Source of the DNA: JAOUJD01 sp964353935
GTDB lineage: Bacteria; Pseudomonadota; Gammaproteobacteria; Burkholderiales; Burkholderiaceae_F
NCBI GenBank assembly: GCA_964353935.1
Contig: CAYGXL010000012.1
Location: forward strand, 1-35,900
DNA: 35,900 nt
Direction of reading: 5' to 3'
The notes beneath the pieces are model-generated. The model was not told the DNA's origin. It made no database searches and saw only the letters and a program-made list of their open reading frames with translations. A program made the position numbers and the translations under genes. Below are positions 32,103 through 35,900 of this stretch, one piece after another. Numbering within the stretch: the stretch's first letter is position 1; the number at the start of each line of letters is the position of its first letter.

Positions 32103-33091
32103 CAGATCACCTTGGCCGCCATGAGGTCGTGCATGTGCAGGGCGCCGACCAGCTTGCCGCTGGCGTCGACCACCAGCAGCTGGTTTTTCTTGCGCTGGTC
32201 CATCAGCTGCGCCGCCTCGGCGGCGAGCACGCCCGGCGCAATGGTGAGCGGATTGCGCGTCATCACGTCGGCGAGCTTCACATTGCGCACGTCGGTCGCG
32301 CGCTCCAGCAATCGGCGCAGGTCGCCGTCCGTGAAGATGCCCTGCAGCCGGCCCTCGGCGTCGAGCACCGCGGTCATTCCCAGCTGCTTGCTCGAGATCT
32401 CCCGCAGTGCCTCGATCAGGGACGTGTCGATCGTCACGCGGGGAATCCTGTCTCCCGTGCGCATGACGTCACTTACGTAGGTCAGAAGTCGACGCCCCAG
32501 CGCGCCCGCCGGATGCGAGCGGGCGAAGTCGTCGGGTCCGAACCCTCGGGCGTCGAGACAGGCGACTGCAAGGGCGTCGCCGAGCGCCAGCATCGCCGTG
32601 GTCGAAGATGTGGGCGCGAGGTTCAACGGGCACGCTTCCTTGTCGACCCGCACGTCGAGGTGCACGTCGGCGAGGCGCGCGAGCGACGACGACGCATTGC
32701 CGGTCATCGAGATCAGCGGCGTGCCTTCGCGCTTCGCGACGGGAAGCATCATGAGCAGTTCGTCGCCTTCGCCGGAGTACGACAGCGCGACGAGCACGTC
32801 GTCGCTCGTGATCATGCCCAGGTCGCCGTGCGCCGCCTCCGCCGCGTGCACGAAGATCGCGGGCGTTCCGGTCGAGGCAAGCGTCGCGGCGATCTTGCGC
32901 GCGATGTGTCCGCTCTTGCCGATGCCGCTCACGACGACGCGGCCCTTGCAGAGAAGCAGCAGTTCGACCGCGCGGGTGAATCGATCGTCGAGGCGGGCCG
33001 CCAGGGCCTGAACCGCGGCGGCCTCGGTCTGCAGGACGTCCCGCGCCATGTCGAGCGCGTGCGCGGAGGGGACCAGCGGGCTTGCGGACAT
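32102..33091 (-). CDS. kdsD: D-arabinose 5-phosphate isomerase
   Basis: Converts ribulose 5-phosphate to arabinose 5-phosphate, the first step of Kdo synthesis. Seen in 329 residues: a SIS domain (about 45-180; SGIGKSGHIARKIAATLASTG within 55-75, HGDLGM, LAPTSSTT) and two CBS domains (about 210-329). The start ATG at 33091 begins MSASPLV. The open frame continues for hundreds of codons upstream, but that part is antisense to the Kef gene and is not coding. It heads the kdsD-kdsC-lptC-lptA-lptB-rpoN-hpf run. Confidence 0.95.
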   Translation of the reverse strand: MSASPLVPSAHALDMARDVLQTEAAAVQALAARLDDRFTRAVELLLLCKGRVVVSGIGKSGHIARKIAATLASTGTPAIFVHAAEAAHGDLGMITSDDVLVALSYSGEGDELLMMLPVAKREGTPLISMTGNASSSLARLADVHLDVRVDKEACPLNLAPTSSTTAMLALGDALAVACLDARGFGPDDFARSHPAGALGRRLLTYVSDVMRTGDRIPRVTIDTSLIEALREISSKQLGMTAVLDAEGRLQGIFTDGDLRRLLERATDVRNVKLADVMTRNPLTIAPGVLAAEAAQLMDQRKKNQLLVVDASGKLVGALHMHDLMAAKVI

Positions 33092-33202
33092 GGATCTCGG
33101 GGATTTGCGTGAGAGCCAGCCGCGATGGATGGCGTACGGCGATAATACACGCGAAGGTTCTGCTGGCATGGGTTTTGCTCTGACGGTTCTGCCCCCTCGT
33201 TG
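33092..33202. promoter_or_regulatory. Divergent promoter region of kdsD and the Kef-type gene
   Basis: A 111-bp gap between divergent starts. The A+T-rich string GATAATA at 33141-33147 contains a -10-like GATAAT on the plus strand and TATTAT on the minus strand, each 5 of 6. No convincing -35 box was found for either direction. Confidence 0.3.
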
Positions 33203-35185
33203 ATGGCCTCGTCCGGTCTCGAAATCACGCTGTTGCTGCTCGCCGCCGTTGTCGTCGGCGTCGTCGCATTCCGCCTCCTCCAGATGCCGCCGCTGCTCGC
33301 TTACCTGGCGGTCGGCATCGTCATCGGGCCGCACGCGCTCGGCCTCGTCCCGGACCTCGAGGACACGCGCTACCTCGCCGAGTTCGGTGTCGTCTTCCTG
33401 ATGTTCTCGATCGGGCTCGAGTTCTCGCTGGCGCGCCTGAGAACGATGCGCAGGCTCGTGCTCGGCCTCGGTGGTGCGCAGGTGACGCTGACCGTCGTCT
33501 CGACCATGGCGGCCGGTTGGCTGGTCGGCCGCTACTTCGGGGTCGGCCTCGCGGGGGCCTTCGCGCTCGGCGGCGCGCTCGCGATGTCGTCGACCGCGAT
33601 CGTGATGAAGATGATGGCCGAGCGCGCGCAGGTCGACACGGAGCACGGCAAGCGGATCGTCGGTGTCCTGCTGTTCCAGGACCTGGCGGTAGTGCCGCTG
33701 CTCGTGATCATTCCGGCGCTGGGCAGCGAAGGATCGAACCTGGCCTGGACGCTCGCCGTCGCGCTCGTCAAGGCGGCGGCGCTGCTGACCGTGCTGCTGG
33801 TCGGCGGACAGCGCGTGATGCGCTGGTGGTTCCACACCGTCGCCAAGCGCAAGTCGCACGAACTGTTCACGCTGAACCTGCTGCTGGTGACGCTCGGCCT
33901 GGCCTGGCTGACCGAGGAAGCCGGGCTGTCGCTCGCCCTCGGCGCCTTCGTTGCCGGGATGCTGATCTCCGAAACGGAGTTCCGCCACCGCGTCGAGGAG
34001 GACATCAAGCCGTTCCGGGATGTCCTGCTCGGTCTGTTCTTCGTCACGATCGGCATGCTCCTCAACGTACGGATCGTGCTCGACAACTTCGGCTGGGTCA
34101 TGCTCGCGCTGGTCGGCCCGGTGGCGTTCAAGTTCGGGCTGATCGTCGCGCTCGTGCGGCTCTTCGGAGCCACGCCGGGCACCGCGATCAGGACGGGACT
34201 CGCGCTGGCGACCGCGGGCGAGTTCGGCTTCGTCCTGCTCGGGCAGGCCGGGACGCACGGACTGCTGAGCCCGCTGGTGCTGCAGGTCGTGCTCGCCTCG
34301 ATGCTGCTCTCGATGCTGTCCGCTCCGCTGCTCGTGCAGCACAGCGACCGGATCGCGATGCGGCTGGCGTCGAGCGAGTGGCTGCACAAGTCGCTCGAGA
34401 TCGCCCGCATCGCGCAGAGCGCCATCGCCGTCGAGAAGCACGTGTTGATCTGCGGCTTCGGACGCAGCGGGCAGCACCTCGCCAAGATGCTGGAGCAGGA
34501 AGGCATCACCTACGTGGCCCTCGACCTCGATCCCGACCTGGTCCGGCAGGCGGCGGCGGCCGGCGACTCGGTCGTCTACGGCGACGCCGGGCGACGCGAG
34601 ACCCTCGTCGCGGCGGGCGTCAGCCGCGCATCCGCCGTCGCCATCACGTACGCCGACACGCTTTCCGCGCTGAAGATCCTCCATGACGTGCGCGAAATGA
34701 AGCCGGACATCCCCGTCATCGTCCGCACGCAGGACGATCACGATCTCGCCAAGCTGACCGCCGCCGGCGCGACCGAGGTGGTGCCCGAGGTGCTCGAGGG
34801 AAGCCTGATGCTCGGCTCGCATGCGCTCGTCCTGCTCGGCGTTCCGCTGTCGCGCGTCGTCAGGCGGGTCCGTGAGCAGCGCGACCAGCGCTATCAGCTG
34901 CTGCGCGGCTACTTCCACAGCACGGGCGACGACGACGACGTCGAGGAAGAAGCGCACGAGCGGCTGCACTCGGTGACGCTGCACCCCGGCGCGGCGGGAG
35001 CGGGAAGGACGCTGGAGGAGCTGGGCCTCCAGCCGCTGGGCGTCGAGGTCACCGCTGTGCGTCGGCGCGGCATTCGCGGGGCCGACCCCAGCCCGGGAAT
35101 GCGGTTGCAGGCCGGTGACGTCGTTGTGCTGCGGGGGATTCCGGACGCGCTCGACCTCGCCGAGCGGCGGCTGCTGGAGGCGTGA
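33203..35185 (+). CDS. Kef-type cation:proton antiporter (CPA2) with RCK domains
   Basis: A 660-residue transporter: an N-terminal Na+/H+ exchanger domain of about 12 helices (1-380, with FGVVFLMFSIGLEFS at about 67-81 and ATAGEFGFVLLGQAG later), a TrkA-N/RCK domain binding nucleotide (about 410-530, ICGFGRSGQHLA), and a TrkA-C domain (about 585-655). It likely exports K+ or exchanges it for protons (KefB/KefC/YbaL-like). The linker between RCK domains has an acidic run GDDDDVEEE (about 575-583). The start is ATG at 33203; a TTG just before it is in frame. Divergent from kdsD, and its stop overlaps the start region of the next gene. Confidence 0.93.
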   Translation: MASSGLEITLLLLAAVVVGVVAFRLLQMPPLLAYLAVGIVIGPHALGLVPDLEDTRYLAEFGVVFLMFSIGLEFSLARLRTMRRLVLGLGGAQVTLTVVSTMAAGWLVGRYFGVGLAGAFALGGALAMSSTAIVMKMMAERAQVDTEHGKRIVGVLLFQDLAVVPLLVIIPALGSEGSNLAWTLAVALVKAAALLTVLLVGGQRVMRWWFHTVAKRKSHELFTLNLLLVTLGLAWLTEEAGLSLALGAFVAGMLISETEFRHRVEEDIKPFRDVLLGLFFVTIGMLLNVRIVLDNFGWVMLALVGPVAFKFGLIVALVRLFGATPGTAIRTGLALATAGEFGFVLLGQAGTHGLLSPLVLQVVLASMLLSMLSAPLLVQHSDRIAMRLASSEWLHKSLEIARIAQSAIAVEKHVLICGFGRSGQHLAKMLEQEGITYVALDLDPDLVRQAAAAGDSVVYGDAGRRETLVAAGVSRASAVAITYADTLSALKILHDVREMKPDIPVIVRTQDDHDLAKLTAAGATEVVPEVLEGSLMLGSHALVLLGVPLSRVVRRVREQRDQRYQLLRGYFHSTGDDDDVEEEAHERLHSVTLHPGAAGAGRTLEELGLQPLGVEVTAVRRRGIRGADPSPGMRLQAGDVVVLRGIPDALDLAERRLLEA

Positions 35186-35187
35186 TC

Positions 35188-35751
35188 ATGCGTAGACGCG
35201 AAATCCTGCTCGGTACCGCTTGGCTCCTGCTCGCAGCGCGGGCGGGCGCACAGCCAGCCGCGCTGTGGTCGGAACTGCAGGCCGGCGGCGTCGCCATCCT
35301 GCTGCGCCATGCGCAGACCGAGGCTGGCGTCGGCGATCCGCCGGGCTTCCGGATAGGGGACTGCTCCACGCAGCGCAACCTGTCCGACGACGGTCGGCGC
35401 CAGGCGCAGCGGATCGGCGCCGCGCTGGCGGCCCGGGCGGTGCGCATCGACCATGTGCTCTCCAGCCAGTGGTGCCGGTGCCTCGAAACGGCACGCCTTG
35501 CCTTTCCGAAGGGCACGGTCGAGCCGTATCCCGCGCTGAACTCCTTCTTCGAGGACCGCACCTCCGAGGCGCGGCAGACGCGCGAGGTGGCGGCGAGGAT
35601 CGAAGCGATCCGCGCTCCGGCGAACGTCGTCTTCGTCACGCACCAGGTGAACATCCTCGCGGTGGCCGGCGTCTCGGTCGGTTCCGGGGAAGCGGTGCTG
35701 GCGCGATCCGCCGGCGGGTCGGTGCGAACGCTGGGGCGGCTGGTCCTCTGA
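35188..35751 (+). CDS. Exported histidine phosphatase superfamily protein
   Basis: A 187-residue protein with an N-terminal signal peptide (RRREILLGT, hydrophobic core, cleavage near AGA-Q at residue 22); the RR pair could suit Tat export, but this is weak. The catalytic motif is RHAQTE in place of the commoner RHG, and the second active-site histidine is in FVTHQVN. CSTQRNLSDDGRRQAQ is characteristic of the SixA/phosphoglycerate-mutase-like branch. The substrate is unknown. The ATG at 35188 lies 2 bp after the antiporter stop; a GTG at 35182 overlaps it. Confidence 0.87.
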   Translation: MRRREILLGTAWLLLAARAGAQPAALWSELQAGGVAILLRHAQTEAGVGDPPGFRIGDCSTQRNLSDDGRRQAQRIGAALAARAVRIDHVLSSQWCRCLETARLAFPKGTVEPYPALNSFFEDRTSEARQTREVAARIEAIRAPANVVFVTHQVNILAVAGVSVGSGEAVLARSAGGSVRTLGRLVL

Positions 35752-35799
35752 CTTTCTCTCCCGGCGACCGCCCGTCTGAGCAAGGTGCCGGCCGACGAC

Positions 35800-35824
35800 G
35801 AGGCGCGGCGCCTCGGCCCGAGGC
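35800..35824. repeat. Overlapping inverted repeats downstream of the histidine phosphatase
   Basis: GAGGC/GCCTC (35800-35804 with 35810-35814) and GCCTCGG/CCGAGGC (35810-35816 with 35818-35824) share an arm, so only one hairpin can form at a time. They lie between convergent genes, but neither strand shows a T-run, so a terminator role is unproven. Confidence 0.35.
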
Positions 35825-35838
35825 CGGAAAGAAAGTGA

Positions 35839-35900
35839 TCAGGCGGCCGCGGCGGCGGGACCGCTGCGGCGCTTCCTGCCCTTCTGTCGCAGCAGCACGG
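35839..35900 (-). CDS. Possible C-terminal fragment of a gene running off the right edge
   Basis: On the minus strand a frame open from the edge ends at TGA (35841-35839). It encodes about 19 residues: LLRQKGRKRRSG, then PAAAAA. A basic segment with an alanine tail is compatible with a real C-terminus, but it is too short to name. Both other minus frames are also open here, so the call rests only on composition and position. Confidence 0.3.
   Translation of the reverse strand, partial: VLLRQKGRKRRSGPAAAAA

Noticed and set aside
33092..34984. A very long minus-strand open frame that continues kdsD upstream for about 630 codons
   Set aside because: It is antisense to the Kef-type gene, whose plus-strand protein has clear domains. 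The minus translation is a polar mix of Glu, Arg, Asp, His and Gln typical of the complement of hydrophobic G+C-rich genes. kdsD has a normal start at 33091.

Overview
The window is chromosomal DNA of high G+C content. Its gene content and order point to a betaproteobacterium (Burkholderiales/Rhodocyclales-like); I cannot fix the genus. Markers of this placement are the ctaA-ctaB-SCO tail of a cytochrome aa3 oxidase cluster, rpoH-ftsX-ftsE-ftsY, the ispE-tRNA-Gln-prs-rplY-pth-ychF string, and the kdsD-kdsC-lptC-lptA-lptB-rpoN-hpf-ptsN-hprK-rapZ string. Coding density is very high. No insertion sequence, prophage, integrase or CRISPR array was seen, so this is core chromosome with a few accessory genes inserted.

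Layout. 1-2751 (+): end of a cytochrome-oxidase-associated gene, heme A synthase, heme O synthase and a SCO copper chaperone. 2752-6605 (-): rpoH with a perfect CIRCE operator at its start and a terminator behind it, preceded by ftsY-ftsE-ftsX. 6612-9060 (+): rsmD, coaD and a DUF418 membrane protein. 9044-11057 (-): a MOSC protein and ychF. 11136-11588 (+): a GNAT acetyltransferase. 11635-18912 (-): TPR lipoprotein, lolB, ispE, tRNA-Gln(UUG), prs, rplY, pth and a patatin-like hydrolase, with intrinsic terminators after prs and rplY. 19011-22997 (+): mutM, a dynamin-like GTPase and mutY. 22999-26522 (-): ptsN, hprK, a PsiF-repeat protein, rapZ and a stand-alone LON-domain protein. 26795-27622 (+): an Ada/Ogt-like alkyl-DNA repair protein. 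27626-33091 (-): kdsD-kdsC-lptC-lptA-lptB-rpoN-hpf. 33203-35751 (+): a Kef-type antiporter and an exported histidine phosphatase. 35839-35900 (-): possible tail of another gene.

How the genes work together. Several groups form functional modules: terminal oxidase assembly (heme A and copper delivery); cell division and signal-recognition targeting next to the heat-shock sigma factor; translation maintenance (Pth, L25, PRPP supply); outer-membrane biogenesis (LolB, Lpt proteins, Kdo synthesis); the nitrogen PTS with sigma-54; and oxidised-guanine repair (MutM, MutY). Most neighbours within a strand block are spaced by fewer than 15 bp or overlap by 1-4 bp, so they are probably co-transcribed.

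Most notable points: a perfect CIRCE element on rpoH; a dynamin-like GTPase with an altered P-loop placed directly between mutM and mutY and abutting mutY with no gap; a PsiF protein built from a recent internal duplication; an AraC-HTH/Ogt protein lacking the Ada phosphotriester domain; and a patatin-like enzyme with a non-canonical oxyanion motif.
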